From Palauibacter sp022826685 (GTDB lineage: Bacteria; Gemmatimonadota; Gemmatimonadetes; Palauibacterales; Palauibacteraceae), in NCBI RefSeq assembly GCF_965221685.1, contig NZ_OZ244907.1: a stretch of 64,000 nucleotides of DNA; one strand, given 5' to 3'. Below the pieces are notes generated by a model. That model searched no databases. It was not told where the DNA came from and saw only the letters and a program-made list of their open reading frames with translations. The position numbers were made by a program, and so were the translations under genes. Of the stretch, positions 33,902 through 43,371 are shown one piece after another. The first letter of the stretch is position 1. Each line of letters begins with the position of its first letter.

Positions 33902-34579
33902 ATGACGGACAGCCCGGAAAAGGCGTTGTCGCCGGAGGAGCGGCAGGCGACGGTGGATCGTCTCTGCGCCCATTTTGCGCGCGACGCCATGAACACGACC
34001 GAACTGGAACGCCGCCTGGACATCGCGTACGCCGCGCGCACCCGGGCCGAACTCGTTGCGCTCGAGCGAGACCTCCCCGCACTCCGGAGCGAGACCCGCC
34101 CTGCCGAGCCCGCGCCCGTGGCGACGGCCTCCGTGCCGGTGGATCCGGCCCGGCCCGTCCAGGAGAGCGACCTCATCGTCTCCATCTGGGGGGGTACGGA
34201 GCGCAAGGGCGGCTGGGTCCCGCCCCGCCGGCTCTCCGCCGTCACCGTGATGGGGGGTACGGAGCTCGATTTCAGGCAGGCGACGTTCGCGACGGAGACG
34301 GTTTCGGTCCGGCTCCTTACGCTCATGGGAGGCGTGGATATCGTCGTCCCGCCGGGGGTCCGCGTCGAGTGGGGCGGCATCGCGCTGATGGGGGGCGTGA
34401 GCACGCCGGAGCCGGGCACGCCGCCCGCCCCGGACGCTCCCGTCATCCGGATCAGCGGCCTCGTCTGCATGGGAGGTGTCGATGTCGTCGAGCGACACCC
34501 GGGCGAGAGCGCGAGGGACGCACGGAAGCGGATCAGGAAGGACCGCAAAGCCCGGCGAAGACTCGCCTCGGGCGACTAG
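33902..34579 (+). CDS. DUF1707 plus LiaF-like protein
   Basis: This 225-residue soluble protein has an N-terminal DUF1707/SHOCT-like helical domain (about 7-60, EERQATVDRLCAHFARDAMNTTELERRLDIAYAARTRAEL) and a C-terminal beta-helix-like domain with repeated MGG turns (VTVMGGTELDFR, LTLMGGVDIVVPPGV, IALMGGVSTPEPG, LVCMGGVDV). That domain resembles the LiaF-type cell-wall-stress region. LiaF proteins damp envelope-stress signalling, but no LiaRS pair is near, so the role here is open. It is followed by the gcvH promoter. Confidence 0.78.
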   Translation: MTDSPEKALSPEERQATVDRLCAHFARDAMNTTELERRLDIAYAARTRAELVALERDLPALRSETRPAEPAPVATASVPVDPARPVQESDLIVSIWGGTERKGGWVPPRRLSAVTVMGGTELDFRQATFATETVSVRLLTLMGGVDIVVPPGVRVEWGGIALMGGVSTPEPGTPPAPDAPVIRISGLVCMGGVDVVERHPGESARDARKRIRKDRKARRRLASGD

Positions 34580-34591
34580 TGCAGGAGTTGC

Positions 34592-34621
34592 TTGACGCCC
34601 GGCTCGCGGCTCGGGTATAGT
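34592..34621 (+). promoter_or_regulatory. gcvH-gcvP operon promoter
   Basis: TTGACG (34592-34597) and TATAGT (34616-34621) are separated by 18 bp. The start would be near 34628, leaving only about 44 bases before gcvH. That is too short for a glycine riboswitch. Confidence 0.78.
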
Positions 34622-34671
34622 CCCACGCCACCAGCCCAGAGACGCTCGATCCGAAGCAAGGCAGGGTACGC

Positions 34672-35073
34672 ATGTCGGACATTCCGGAAGATCTCAGATA
34701 CACGCCCGAGCACGAATACGTGCGGGAAACCGATGTCGACGGCGAGGTCTTGATCGGGATCACGGATTACGCCCAGGGCGAACTGGGCGATGTGGTCTAC
34801 GTCGAACTTCCCGCGCCCGGCGAAGAATTCGGACAGATGGAAGCGTTCGGCACCGTCGAGGCCGTGAAGACCGTCTCGGAACTCTTCTGCCCCGCGGCGG
34901 GAGCGATCGTGGCGGTGAACGACGCGCTGGAGACCGACCCCGGTCTCGTCAACAGCGATCCCTACGGAGAAGGATGGATGATCCGGCTCGCGCTGGAAGC
35001 GCCGGACGACCTCAACGACCTCCTCACCGCCGAACAGTACGCCGCCCTCGTCGCCGACGGGGACGAGCTCTGA
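34672..35073 (+). CDS. gcvH: Glycine cleavage system H protein
   Basis: This 133-residue lipoyl carrier shuttles the aminomethyl group between P, T and L proteins. The modified lysine is Lys66 in GTVEAVKTVSEL, and the N terminus (DLRYTPEHEYV) is typical. In bacteria that use LipM, octanoyl-GcvH is also the relay for lipoylating other enzymes; a LipM-like gene lies 3.6 kb downstream. gcvP follows after 16 bp. T protein is not encoded nearby. Confidence 0.96.
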   Translation: MSDIPEDLRYTPEHEYVRETDVDGEVLIGITDYAQGELGDVVYVELPAPGEEFGQMEAFGTVEAVKTVSELFCPAAGAIVAVNDALETDPGLVNSDPYGEGWMIRLALEAPDDLNDLLTAEQYAALVADGDEL

Positions 35074-35089
35074 CGGGCCGCCCCTGAAC

Positions 35090-38002
35090 ATGCGGTTTGA
35101 GATGGAGCCCTTCGGCGAGTTCGCCGGGCGCCACATAGGACTGGCGCCCTCGGACGTGGAGCCGATGCTGGAGGTGGTCGGCGCGAAGAGCCTGAGCGAA
35201 CTCGTCGAGGAGACCGTTCCCGAACCCATCCGCCTGGGTCGCGATCTCGACCTGCCCGAAGCGATTACCGAGAGAAGGCTTCTCGATCACGCGGCGGCGC
35301 TCGCGCGTTCCAACCGCCCGTTCCGTTCCTATCTCGGCCTGGGGTATCACGGGACGCTGACACCTGGCGTCATCCTCCGGAACATCCTTGAGAACCCCGG
35401 ATGGTATACACAGTATACACCCTATCAGGCCGAGATCTCGCAGGGGCGCCTCGAGGCGCTGCTCAACTTCCAGACGATGGTCATCGACCTCACCGGGCTT
35501 CCGATCGCGAACGCCTCGCTGCTGGACGAAGGAACCGCCGCGGCGGAAGCGATGCTCATGCTCTGGGGCAGCAAGGGAAGCGACGACCGGAACGTCTTCC
35601 TCGTGTCCGAGGCCTGCCACCCCCAGACCGTCGCCGTCGTCCGCGGCCGGGCGCGGCCGCTCGGAATCCAGGTCCGGCTCTTCCAGCACGGCGACATCGC
35701 CGCCCACGATCCGGACGACGCCTTTGGCGCGCTCCTGCAGTACCCGACCACGGAGGGCGCGGTCGTCGACTATCGGGGTCTTTGCGACGCCCTTCACGAG
35801 CACGGGGCCGGGGTCGTGGTCGCTGCCGACCTCCTCGCTCTCGCGCTGCTCGTGCCGCCGGGCGAGTTCGGCGCGGACATCGCCGTCGGCAACTCTCAGC
35901 GCTTCGGCGTACCCATGGGTTACGGCGGGCCGCACGCCGCCTACCTCGCCGCCACGGACGCGTTCAAGCGCAAGCTGCCGGGACGGATCATCGGAGTGTC
36001 GGTCGACGCGGACGGGAACCCGGCGCTCCGGATGGCCCTGCAGACGCGCGAGCAGCACATTCGGCGGGAGAAGGCGACCTCGAACATCTGCACCGCACAG
36101 GTGCTGCTCGCGATCATGGCCGGGATGTACGCCGTGTATCACGGACCGGAGGGTATCCGCGCCATCGCGACCCGCGTCCGAAAGTTGACGTGGACCCTCG
36201 CCCGGGGACTCGAGCGGCTCGGGCACACGATCGTTCACGAGCAGTTCTTCGACACGCTTCAGGTCATCCCCTCGGGTTTCACATCCGCCGAGATCCTCGC
36301 CAGGGCACGCGAACGCGGCATCAACCTGCGGGATTTCGAGGATGGGACGGTCGGGATCGCGCTCGACGAGACGGTGCGGGGAGAGGACCTGGAGGACCTG
36401 TTCGCGGTCTTCGGGGGCGAAGGGGAACGGGAACTCGGCGCCGGAGACGTCGCCGCGGACATTCCGGAGCCCGTCTATCCCGCGGAACTCGCGCGCGCCT
36501 CGGGCTACCTCGAGCACCCGGTCTTCAACCGGTACCATTCCGAGACCGAGATGCTGCGGTACATCCATCGGCTCGAGACCCGGGACCTGTCGCTGAACAC
36601 GAGCATGATCCCGCTCGGATCCTGCACGATGAAGCTCAACGCGACATCCGAGATGATCCCCGTCACGTGGCCGGAGTTCGGGGCCCTGCACCCGTTCGCC
36701 CCGGCGGATCAGGCCGAGGGGTATCGACGTCTGTTCGACGATCTGGAGCGGTGGCTCTGCGAGATGAGCGGGCTGCCCGCCTGCTCGCTGCAGCCGAACT
36801 CCGGTGCGCAGGGCGAGTACACCGGTCTGCTCGTCATCGCGGCCCGACACGAGGACCGGGGCGAGGGAGCCCGGGACGTGTGCCTCATCCCGTCGTCGGC
36901 GCACGGGACGAACCCCGCGAGCGCGGTGATGGCCGGGATGAAGGTCGTCGTCGTCCGCTGTGACGAGAACGGGAACATCGACGTCGACGACCTCCGCGCG
37001 AAGGCGGAGAAACACTCCGACCGGCTCGCGGCGACGATGATCACGTATCCGTCCACCCACGGCGTGTTCGAGTCGGCCATCCGGGAAGTCACGGACATCG
37101 TCCACGAGCACGGCGGACTCGTATACCTCGATGGCGCCAACCTCAACGCCCAGGTCGGCCTCTGCCGTCCCGGCGATTACGGCGCCGACGTCATCCACAT
37201 CAACCTCCACAAGACGTTCGCCATTCCGCATGGCGGGGGGGGCCCGGGAATGGGTCCGATCTGCGTGACGGAGGAACTCGCGCCCTACCTGCCGGGACAC
37301 CCACTCGTCGATGTGGGCGGCGAAGCCGCGATCCCGGCGGTCTCCGCGGCGCCGTGGGGGAGCGCCTCGATTCTGCTCATCTCGTGGGCCTACATCGCCA
37401 TGCTCGGCCGGGACGGCGTGCGAGCGGCGACCGAGGCGGCCGTTCTCAACGCGAACTACATGGCGAGTCTTCTGAGCGAGCACTTCGACGTCCTCTACCG
37501 CGGCGAGCACGGGCGGGTCGCGCACGAGTTCATCCTCGACCTGCGTCCGCTGAGGCGGGGGACGGGAGTGACGGATGAGGATGTCGCGAAGCGACTCATG
37601 GACTACGGATTCCACGCACCCACGATGTCCTTCCCGGTCGCGGGCACGATCATGATCGAGCCTACGGAGAGCGAGTCGAAACGGGAACTGGACCGACTCG
37701 TCGACGCGCTGATCTCGATTCGCGCGGAGATTCGTGGGATCGCGGACGGGACGCTGGATGCGAAGGACAATCCGCTGAAGAACGCGCCCCACACCGCGGA
37801 GATGGTGACGTCGGATACATGGGACCACGCGTACACGCGACGGGAAGCCGCGTGGCCGGCGCCTTCGACCCGGGAGTGGAAGTTCTGGCCGCCCGTGCGC
37901 CGCGTGAACAACGCGTACGGAGACCGGAACCTCGTCTGCGCGTGTCCGCCGATCGAGAGCTACGAAACCGAGACCGCCGGCACAGGCGAGGCAGGCGCAT
38001 AG
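35090..38002 (+). CDS. gcvP: Glycine dehydrogenase (P protein), single-chain form
   Basis: This 970-residue PLP enzyme decarboxylates glycine and loads aminomethyl onto GcvH. It is the fused form, with a P1-like first half (TPYQAEISQGRLEALLNFQT) and a P2-like second half. The PLP lysine is Lys708 in NLHKTFAIPHGGGGPG. The glycine-rich loop after it is conserved. Length is normal for the fused type. It is co-transcribed with gcvH. A UPF0173 hydrolase starts 16 bp after its stop. Confidence 0.96.
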   Translation: MRFEMEPFGEFAGRHIGLAPSDVEPMLEVVGAKSLSELVEETVPEPIRLGRDLDLPEAITERRLLDHAAALARSNRPFRSYLGLGYHGTLTPGVILRNILENPGWYTQYTPYQAEISQGRLEALLNFQTMVIDLTGLPIANASLLDEGTAAAEAMLMLWGSKGSDDRNVFLVSEACHPQTVAVVRGRARPLGIQVRLFQHGDIAAHDPDDAFGALLQYPTTEGAVVDYRGLCDALHEHGAGVVVAADLLALALLVPPGEFGADIAVGNSQRFGVPMGYGGPHAAYLAATDAFKRKLPGRIIGVSVDADGNPALRMALQTREQHIRREKATSNICTAQVLLAIMAGMYAVYHGPEGIRAIATRVRKLTWTLARGLERLGHTIVHEQFFDTLQVIPSGFTSAEILARARERGINLRDFEDGTVGIALDETVRGEDLEDLFAVFGGEGERELGAGDVAADIPEPVYPAELARASGYLEHPVFNRYHSETEMLRYIHRLETRDLSLNTSMIPLGSCTMKLNATSEMIPVTWPEFGALHPFAPADQAEGYRRLFDDLERWLCEMSGLPACSLQPNSGAQGEYTGLLVIAARHEDRGEGARDVCLIPSSAHGTNPASAVMAGMKVVVVRCDENGNIDVDDLRAKAEKHSDRLAATMITYPSTHGVFESAIREVTDIVHEHGGLVYLDGANLNAQVGLCRPGDYGADVIHINLHKTFAIPHGGGGPGMGPICVTEELAPYLPGHPLVDVGGEAAIPAVSAAPWGSASILLISWAYIAMLGRDGVRAATEAAVLNANYMASLLSEHFDVLYRGEHGRVAHEFILDLRPLRRGTGVTDEDVAKRLMDYGFHAPTMSFPVAGTIMIEPTESESKRELDRLVDALISIRAEIRGIADGTLDAKDNPLKNAPHTAEMVTSDTWDHAYTRREAAWPAPSTREWKFWPPVRRVNNAYGDRNLVCACPPIESYETETAGTGEAGA

Positions 38003-38018
38003 ACCGGGAGGTAGGCGG

Positions 38019-38711
38019 ATGGCACAACTCATCTTTCACGGCCAGAGCTGCTACGAGATCGAGACCGCGGACGGAACGCGGATCCTCATCGACCCGTTTC
38101 TGACCGGGAACCCCGTGGCCGACGTGGGACCGGAGCACTTCACCGACCGCCTCGACTACCTCCTCCTCTCGCACGGGCACGGCGACCACATCGCGGATAC
38201 CTGGGACATCCTCGAGGCGACCGACGCGAAGCTCATCGCCACCTACGAGATCGTGGCGTACGCCGGGGAGGTGCAGGGCCACGAGAACGCCCACCCCATG
38301 CACATCGGCGGTGCCCACGAGTTCCCCTTCGGGCGCGTCAAGCTCACCGTGGCGACCCACGGCGGGAAGATCGACGCACCGGGCGCGGAGGCCTATACGA
38401 CGACGGCCGCCGGCATCCTCCTCACGGTGGACGGCACGCGCGTCTACCACGCCGGAGATACGGGGCTCACGCGCGACATGGAGCTTCTGAATGGAGAAGT
38501 GGATGTGGCGCTGGTGCCGATCGGCGACAACTTCACGATGGGTCCGGAAGACGCCGCGCGCGCGATCGAGATGATCGAACCCCGAATCGCCGTTCCGAAC
38601 CACTACGGCACCTGGGAGTTGATCGACGTCGATCCGGCCCGCTTCGTGGACGCCGTGGGCGACACCGCCGAGGTCGTGATCCTCGAGCCCGGAGAGGCTC
38701 TGGAGTTGTGA
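38019..38711 (+). CDS. UPF0173 metal-dependent hydrolase
   Basis: This 230-residue metallo-beta-lactamase-fold protein has metal ligands in LSHGHGDHIADT, the segments GGAHEF, YHAGDTGL and IPNHYGTW-like VPNHYGTWELID. It belongs to the UPF0173 (YtkL-type) group, for which no substrate is established. Tight spacing places it in the gcv-lipM operon, and its stop overlaps the lipM start by four bases. A link to one-carbon or lipoyl metabolism is only contextual. Confidence 0.88.
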   Translation: MAQLIFHGQSCYEIETADGTRILIDPFLTGNPVADVGPEHFTDRLDYLLLSHGHGDHIADTWDILEATDAKLIATYEIVAYAGEVQGHENAHPMHIGGAHEFPFGRVKLTVATHGGKIDAPGAEAYTTTAAGILLTVDGTRVYHAGDTGLTRDMELLNGEVDVALVPIGDNFTMGPEDAARAIEMIEPRIAVPNHYGTWELIDVDPARFVDAVGDTAEVVILEPGEALEL

Positions 38712-39625
38712 CCGCGCGGCGCGCGCGTGCCCGGCTCGGGGAAGCCCCGTTCATCGTACTCCCCTACGCCGTGGCGGACGGCGCCCGCAACATGGCCGTG
38801 GACGAGGCGATGCTCGAACTCGCCGCGGGGGGTTCGACGCTGCTTCGGTTCTACGGCTGGGAGCCCTGGTGTCTGTCGCTCGGGCGGCATCAGACGGCGC
38901 CCGACCGGCTGCTCGGACGTTCCCCGGACCAGCTCCGTCCCGGCGTCGACGCCGTTCGGCGGCCGACGGGCGGCCGATCCGTCTTCCATGGCCCCGAGAT
39001 CACATACGCTTTTGCCTGTCCCGCACGGGCGTGGGGCGGGCCCCGTGCCGTCCTGCACACCGTGCATGGGGCGCTGGCCGAGGGGCTGCGCGCCCTGGGT
39101 GTGCCGCTCGACACGGATCGGAGCGACGACGCGGAGGCGAGTGGCGCCGCGGCCTCCCGGATCTCCGCCGCGAGCTGCTTTCGCGATCCGGCCCCGGGAG
39201 AACTCACCGCGCGCGGCCGCAAGCTCGTGGGCAGCGCCCAGTGCCGCCGCCGCGGTGGCGTGCTGCAGCACGGGTCCATTCTCCTCGAGGACCGGCAGCG
39301 TCTCGGCGACCTGGATGGACGCGACGTCGGGCCGGATGAGAGCGCTGCTGCGGGGGTCTCAGGGAAGGGACCCGCGATCGGCCTGAACGAGTTGCTTGAC
39401 CCCGTGCCCGACCCTCGCCTCATCGTCGAGCGTCTCGCGGCCAGCGTGGCCAGCGCGTTCGGTGCGCCCGCCACCGCCGCGACGAAGGCTCCCGCGGGGA
39501 TCGCGACCTCCGCGGCCCTGACCCGCCTTGCCGCCGGCTACGAGCGCCTCCACCGCGCCGGTGCCTGGCTCTGGCTCCGGGAACGGCCTCTCCCGCCGCT
39601 TGACGGTCCCGCAGGCCGCTTCTAG
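38708..39625 (+). CDS. lipM: Octanoyl/lipoyl protein ligase family enzyme (LipM-like)
   Basis: This 305-residue enzyme has the biotin/lipoyl ligase fold. Key segments are VDAVRRPTGGRSVFHGPEITYA, SCFRDPAPGELTARGRKLVGSAQCRRRGGVLQHGSI with Cys157 and Lys172. Cys in SCF is the nucleophile of LipM octanoyltransferase, while lipoate ligase LplA lacks it, so LipM is favoured. LipM moves octanoate from ACP to GcvH, whose gene is in the same cluster. The start is GTG, overlapping the upstream stop. The exbB promoter overlaps its 3' end. Confidence 0.82.
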   Translation: MTARRARARLGEAPFIVLPYAVADGARNMAVDEAMLELAAGGSTLLRFYGWEPWCLSLGRHQTAPDRLLGRSPDQLRPGVDAVRRPTGGRSVFHGPEITYAFACPARAWGGPRAVLHTVHGALAEGLRALGVPLDTDRSDDAEASGAAASRISAASCFRDPAPGELTARGRKLVGSAQCRRRGGVLQHGSILLEDRQRLGDLDGRDVGPDESAAAGVSGKGPAIGLNELLDPVPDPRLIVERLAASVASAFGAPATAATKAPAGIATSAALTRLAAGYERLHRAGAWLWLRERPLPPLDGPAGRF

Positions 39626-39628
39626 CTT
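39600..39628 (+). promoter_or_regulatory. exbB promoter overlapping the lipM stop codon
   Basis: TTGACG (39600-39605) and TAGCTT (39623-39628) are separated by 17 bp. The TAG of the -10 is also the stop codon of lipM. It gives a leader of about 70 bases. Confidence 0.75.
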
Positions 39629-39706
39629 GGTTCCGCTCGTACTTGGGCGCATCCGCGCCGGAGGGTGCGAGCCAGTCAATCGATCAATCTTACCGGGAGG
39701 CCCACC

Positions 39707-40381
39707 TTGATCGCGTCCACACTCTGGTTGCAGGAGACACTGACGCTGGGCGAAGGACAGACGCTCAACCTCGCGGAGATCTGGGAGGCCGGGGGGTGGA
39801 TGATGTGGCCGCTCGGGGCCGCCCTGGCCATCGGGATCCTCATCATCCTCTTCAAGCTCGTCGACCTCCAGTTGAAGGGCGGCAAGAACAAGAAGGTTCT
39901 TCAGGAAGCCGACGAACAGATCGCCGCCGGCCACCTCGACGAGGCGCTCGAACTCTGCACCGAGTCCGGCGCTCCGGCGGGGAACGTCCTCAGCGCGGGG
40001 CTCTCGCGGTACAACGAAGGGACCGACCGCGCGACGCAAGCGGTGGAGAATGCCGGCGCCATCGAAGTCGCCGGCCTCGAGAAGGGTCTCGTGTGGCTGG
40101 CGACGTTGTCGAACGTCGCTCCGCTCCTGGGCTTCCTCGGGACCGTGATCGGGATGATCATGGCCTTCCAGGCCATCGAGATCGCGGGCGAAGTGGAAGC
40201 CACCCTGGTCGCCGGCGGGATCAAGGTAGCGCTCATCACCACCGCCACCGGCCTCACGATCGCGATTCCGATCAACATCTTCCACAACTACTTCGTGACG
40301 AAGATCGATCGCCTCGTCATCGACATGGAAGAGAGTGCACAGCGTCTCATCGACGCGCTGCACGAGCGGGTGGCCGCCTAG
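39707..40381 (+). CDS. MotA/TolQ/ExbB-type proton channel protein
   Basis: This 224-residue inner-membrane protein forms proton channels that energise outer-membrane or periplasmic machinery. One helix lies near residues 31-51, and the conserved pair is VAPLLGFLGTVIGMIMAFQAI and VALITTATGLTIAIPINIFHNYF. TTG 39707 is chosen because GGGAGG sits 7 bp upstream. It stands alone between its own promoter and a strong terminator. The partner ExbD/TolR is normally adjacent but is absent here. This could be ExbB for TonB or a TolQ-like gliding or secretion motor. Confidence 0.88.
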   Translation: MIASTLWLQETLTLGEGQTLNLAEIWEAGGWMMWPLGAALAIGILIILFKLVDLQLKGGKNKKVLQEADEQIAAGHLDEALELCTESGAPAGNVLSAGLSRYNEGTDRATQAVENAGAIEVAGLEKGLVWLATLSNVAPLLGFLGTVIGMIMAFQAIEIAGEVEATLVAGGIKVALITTATGLTIAIPINIFHNYFVTKIDRLVIDMEESAQRLIDALHERVAA

Positions 40382-40439
40382 ACGAGAAGAGACGGTTCGC
40401 CGGGGCGTTTCCCGGCGCAGGCGATGGGGTTCCGAACGA

Positions 40440-40471
40440 GCGGCCCGCCATCCCGGCGGGCCGCTTTTTTT
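40440..40471 (+). terminator. Rho-independent terminator after exbB
   Basis: A 10-bp perfect stem, GCGGCCCGCC / GGCGGGCCGC, with loop ATCCC is followed by seven T. Confidence 0.94.
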
Positions 40472-40591
40472 CGGATCCGGGGAGGCCGCCGCTTGCATCG
40501 AGGGCACCGGAACATTGAAGTTCGGTGTCGGGCCGCAGGCGGGGGCCCCGGCGTGAGTGGGGTGGGGACGACGTGGGAAGGAGGCCTTCCT

Positions 40592-42958
40592 GTGCATGTT
40601 CAGCGGCAAATCCGGCGCCTTCGACGCATCCATCGCGTACGCGATCTCTGGTTGGCGTCGCTACTGATGCTCGTCCTGGCGTCCGCTCTCGGCGCGCAGA
40701 CCGGGAACGCGGCACGCCCATCCAACCCCGCCGAGGTCACGCCGACGACGGCAAGCGCGCAGCGCCTTCTCGATGCCCGGATGCCGGTCTCGGCATCGGC
40801 TCTGCTGGCGCGCGAACTCGCCGCGGGCGAGGCGCGAGGGGAGGAGGTCGTGCTGCTGTCGGCGCAGGCCTTCGCGGATCAGCGGGCATGGGCTTCCGTG
40901 CTGGGCCTCCTCGCGGGGCGGGAGGGTCCACCCACGGCCATGCAGTCGCAGGCGGCGCTCCTTCTCGCTCGAGCGTACGCGGGGCTCGACAGCCTGACCC
41001 GGTCCGCGGCGCACTACCGCGCGTATCTGGACGCGGTCGACGGGACGCCTCCGCTCCGCGCGCGGGTGGAGTTCGCCCGCGTCTCCTACCGGCGGTACCA
41101 CTGGTTCGAAGCGCGGGACCAGCTCGTCCTCGCCGAGCGGGAGCACCCCGAGTTCGCTCCGTGGTTGCGGCTCTCGCGGCTTTATGCCCTGGCGGAGGCC
41201 GAGGACCGGGACGCCTTCGCCCTCGCGGACTCGATCGTACGCGAGGCCCGCGTGCCGGCGGACTCCGCGCTCCTCCCGGCGGCGCGCCTGGCCTTCGAAC
41301 TCGGGGATCCCGAACGCGGGGCCGCGCTCGCGAGCCGCGCCGGAAGGGGCGTCCGGAACATCCTCGCCGCCCGGCACCTCGGGCCGCACTACCTGGCGAC
41401 CGGGGACTCCGCCGCGGCGGCGTCGGCGTTCGCGGCCGCGCTCGCGAGAGGCCTTCAGACGCCGGAGACGGGACCGGCCCTCCTCGCGCTCACGCGATCC
41501 TGGCGGACGCTGCGCGATGTCGGCCGCTCCGACACCCGCGCCGGCCGTCGCTCCCGTGGCGCCGGCTACCTCTCGGAAGCGCTCGAGCTCGCACCCGCGG
41601 CCGAGCGCCCCGGCATCGCCGAGTCGCTCGCTTCGACCTACATGGCGCTGGGCAACCCCGGACGGGCGGCAGAGACGCTCGCCCCGTGGACCGGGGATCC
41701 CGCTTCCGTCACCGCGCCCCGGGCGTCGCTGTGGATGCTCGCCTCCAGCATCTACCGTGCGCTCGGGCGCCCCGGCGACGCCGCGACCGCGCACGAGACG
41801 GCCGCCCGCGGCTCCGGGGATGTCGCCGCCCGCGCCGCCTACCTGCTCGCGGACCTCGCACACGACGGCGGCCACCCGGACATCGCTGCCGAGGGCTTCG
41901 AACGCTCCTACCGCGCCTTCCCGGAAGCGAGCTACGGATCGCGGTCGCTGGAACGGCTCGCCCTCCTCGCGTACCACGAGGGCCGCTACCCGGAGGCGCG
42001 CGCGCTCCTGGCCGAATACCGCGAGCGCTACCCGGAGGGCGGGTGGGTCCAGGGAGCCATCTACTGGAGCGGCAAGGTCGCGGAGGCGCTGGGGGACACC
42101 CAGGCCGCGAGCGCGTTCTACGCCCGCGCCCTCCGGTACAACCCGTTGGACTACTACGCCATCCTCGCGGAGCCCCGCACCGGCGCGGACCGCCTGGCCA
42201 CCATCGGGCTCGGGGAAGCGGAGCCTTTGCCCGACCTCGATCCCATCCATGCGACCGCGCTGCGGCGCATGAACGTGCTGCGGGAGGTGGGGTGGCCCGA
42301 GCGGGCGCGCCGGGAATACCGCCGGGCGAGCGAGCGCGGACCGTCGACCTACGGCGCGATCCTCGCGTTCGCGCACGCGCTGAATGCGGCGGAATGGACG
42401 CGGGAGGGGATTCGCGAAGGGTGGCGCGCGCAGGCCATTCGCGGGCGCTGGACCCGGCCGCTTCTCGAAGCGATCTATCCGCTGCCCTTTCGCGAGGCCC
42501 TCGTGGCCGCCGCGGAGCGGAACGGATTGCCGCCCCACTTCGTCGCCGGACTCTCGCGCCGCGAGTCGATGTTCGACCCCGAGATCCGCTCCGTCGCGAA
42601 CGCCATCGGCCTCATGCAACTCCTGCCGGAGACGGCCCGCAACGTCTCCTCCCGCGCCGGACTCGCCGGCTATCGCCGCCACCAGCTCACGGTCCCGCAG
42701 GTCAACCTGATGCTCGGTACCCGGTACCTGTCGGAAGTCCTCGGCCGCTTCGACGACTTCGATATCGCGGGGATGATCTCCTACAACGCCGGCCCCCACC
42801 GCTACACGCGCTGGCGCGACTTTCCCGAGTTTTCGGATGAGGAAAAGCTGGTCGAGCGGATCCCCTACAGGGAGACGCGAGAGTACGTTCGGGCGGTCAC
42901 GGAACTCGCCGAAATCTACCGCTTCCTGTACCCGGATCTGGCCTCCGCGAAGCCCTGA
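40592..42958 (+). CDS. Soluble lytic murein transglycosylase (Slt70-like)
   Basis: This is a periplasmic peptidoglycan-cleaving enzyme of about 788 residues. It has a signal peptide (LWLASLLMLVLASALGAQ), a long helical region with TPR-like repeats (about 60-600), and a C-terminal goose-lysozyme-type domain (about 640-770). The catalytic Glu lies in SRRESMFDP, and GLMQLLPETA plus ISYNAGPHR confirm family 1. GTG 40592 is chosen because AAGGAGG is 7 bp upstream and the signal peptide follows. Glycan recycling or sporulation-like roles are not implied. It follows the exbB terminator and precedes a cold-shock gene. Confidence 0.9.
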   Translation: MHVQRQIRRLRRIHRVRDLWLASLLMLVLASALGAQTGNAARPSNPAEVTPTTASAQRLLDARMPVSASALLARELAAGEARGEEVVLLSAQAFADQRAWASVLGLLAGREGPPTAMQSQAALLLARAYAGLDSLTRSAAHYRAYLDAVDGTPPLRARVEFARVSYRRYHWFEARDQLVLAEREHPEFAPWLRLSRLYALAEAEDRDAFALADSIVREARVPADSALLPAARLAFELGDPERGAALASRAGRGVRNILAARHLGPHYLATGDSAAAASAFAAALARGLQTPETGPALLALTRSWRTLRDVGRSDTRAGRRSRGAGYLSEALELAPAAERPGIAESLASTYMALGNPGRAAETLAPWTGDPASVTAPRASLWMLASSIYRALGRPGDAATAHETAARGSGDVAARAAYLLADLAHDGGHPDIAAEGFERSYRAFPEASYGSRSLERLALLAYHEGRYPEARALLAEYRERYPEGGWVQGAIYWSGKVAEALGDTQAASAFYARALRYNPLDYYAILAEPRTGADRLATIGLGEAEPLPDLDPIHATALRRMNVLREVGWPERARREYRRASERGPSTYGAILAFAHALNAAEWTREGIREGWRAQAIRGRWTRPLLEAIYPLPFREALVAAAERNGLPPHFVAGLSRRESMFDPEIRSVANAIGLMQLLPETARNVSSRAGLAGYRRHQLTVPQVNLMLGTRYLSEVLGRFDDFDIAGMISYNAGPHRYTRWRDFPEFSDEEKLVERIPYRETREYVRAVTELAEIYRFLYPDLASAKP

Positions 42959-43002
42959 ACAGGCGGTTTTTGACGGCCCCGCGACGATCCCGTAACGACC
43001 TG

Positions 43003-43031
43003 TTGACGGCTCCAAATTGCTCGCATAGCAT
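43003..43031 (+). promoter_or_regulatory. Cold-shock gene promoter with long leader
   Basis: TTGACG (43003-43008) and TAGCAT (43026-43031) are separated by 17 bp. The leader to 43139 is about 100 bases, the usual place for temperature-dependent structure in csp mRNAs. Confidence 0.72.
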
Positions 43032-43138
43032 AGGTGCGTCTCGAGTCCGGCGGGGCGAAAGAAAGACGCCAAAAACGATGCGCGGCGAGCCGCGCGACGC
43101 GCCCGCAACACCCATCACCGATGTTCGCAGGAGGCAGG

Positions 43139-43345
43139 ATGCCATCAGGTACGGTAAAGTGGTTCAACGACTCCAAGGGGTACGGTTTCATCGAGCAGCC
43201 CGACGGCGGCGATGACGTCTTCGTCCACTATTCGTCCATCGACATGGACGGGTACAAGACGCTCGTCGAAGGGATGGAAGTGGACTACGAGTTCACGCAG
43301 GGCGACAAGGGCCTGCACGCGACCCGCGTCGTGCGCACCGCCTGA
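43139..43345 (+). CDS. Cold-shock domain protein
   Basis: This 68-residue OB-fold RNA chaperone has RNP1 (KGYGFIEQ) and RNP2 (DVFVHYSSI) motifs after the start MPSGTVKWFND. ATG 43139 has GCAGGAGG 6 bp upstream; the longer frame lacks a ribosome site and extends beyond the fold. It binds single-stranded RNA/DNA and melts secondary structure. It is monocistronic, with its own promoter and terminator. Confidence 0.95.
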   Translation: MPSGTVKWFNDSKGYGFIEQPDGGDDVFVHYSSIDMDGYKTLVEGMEVDYEFTQGDKGLHATRVVRTA

Positions 43346-43371
43346 CCGGACGCCGTAGCCGGAGCTTCACG

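Noticed and set aside
34622..34671. Glycine riboswitch before gcvH
   Set aside because: The leader after the promoter is only about 44 bases, too short for the aptamer.
35024..38032. A 1002-residue minus-strand open frame
   Set aside because: It is the antisense shadow of gcvP, with biased His/Arg/Asp composition and no motif.
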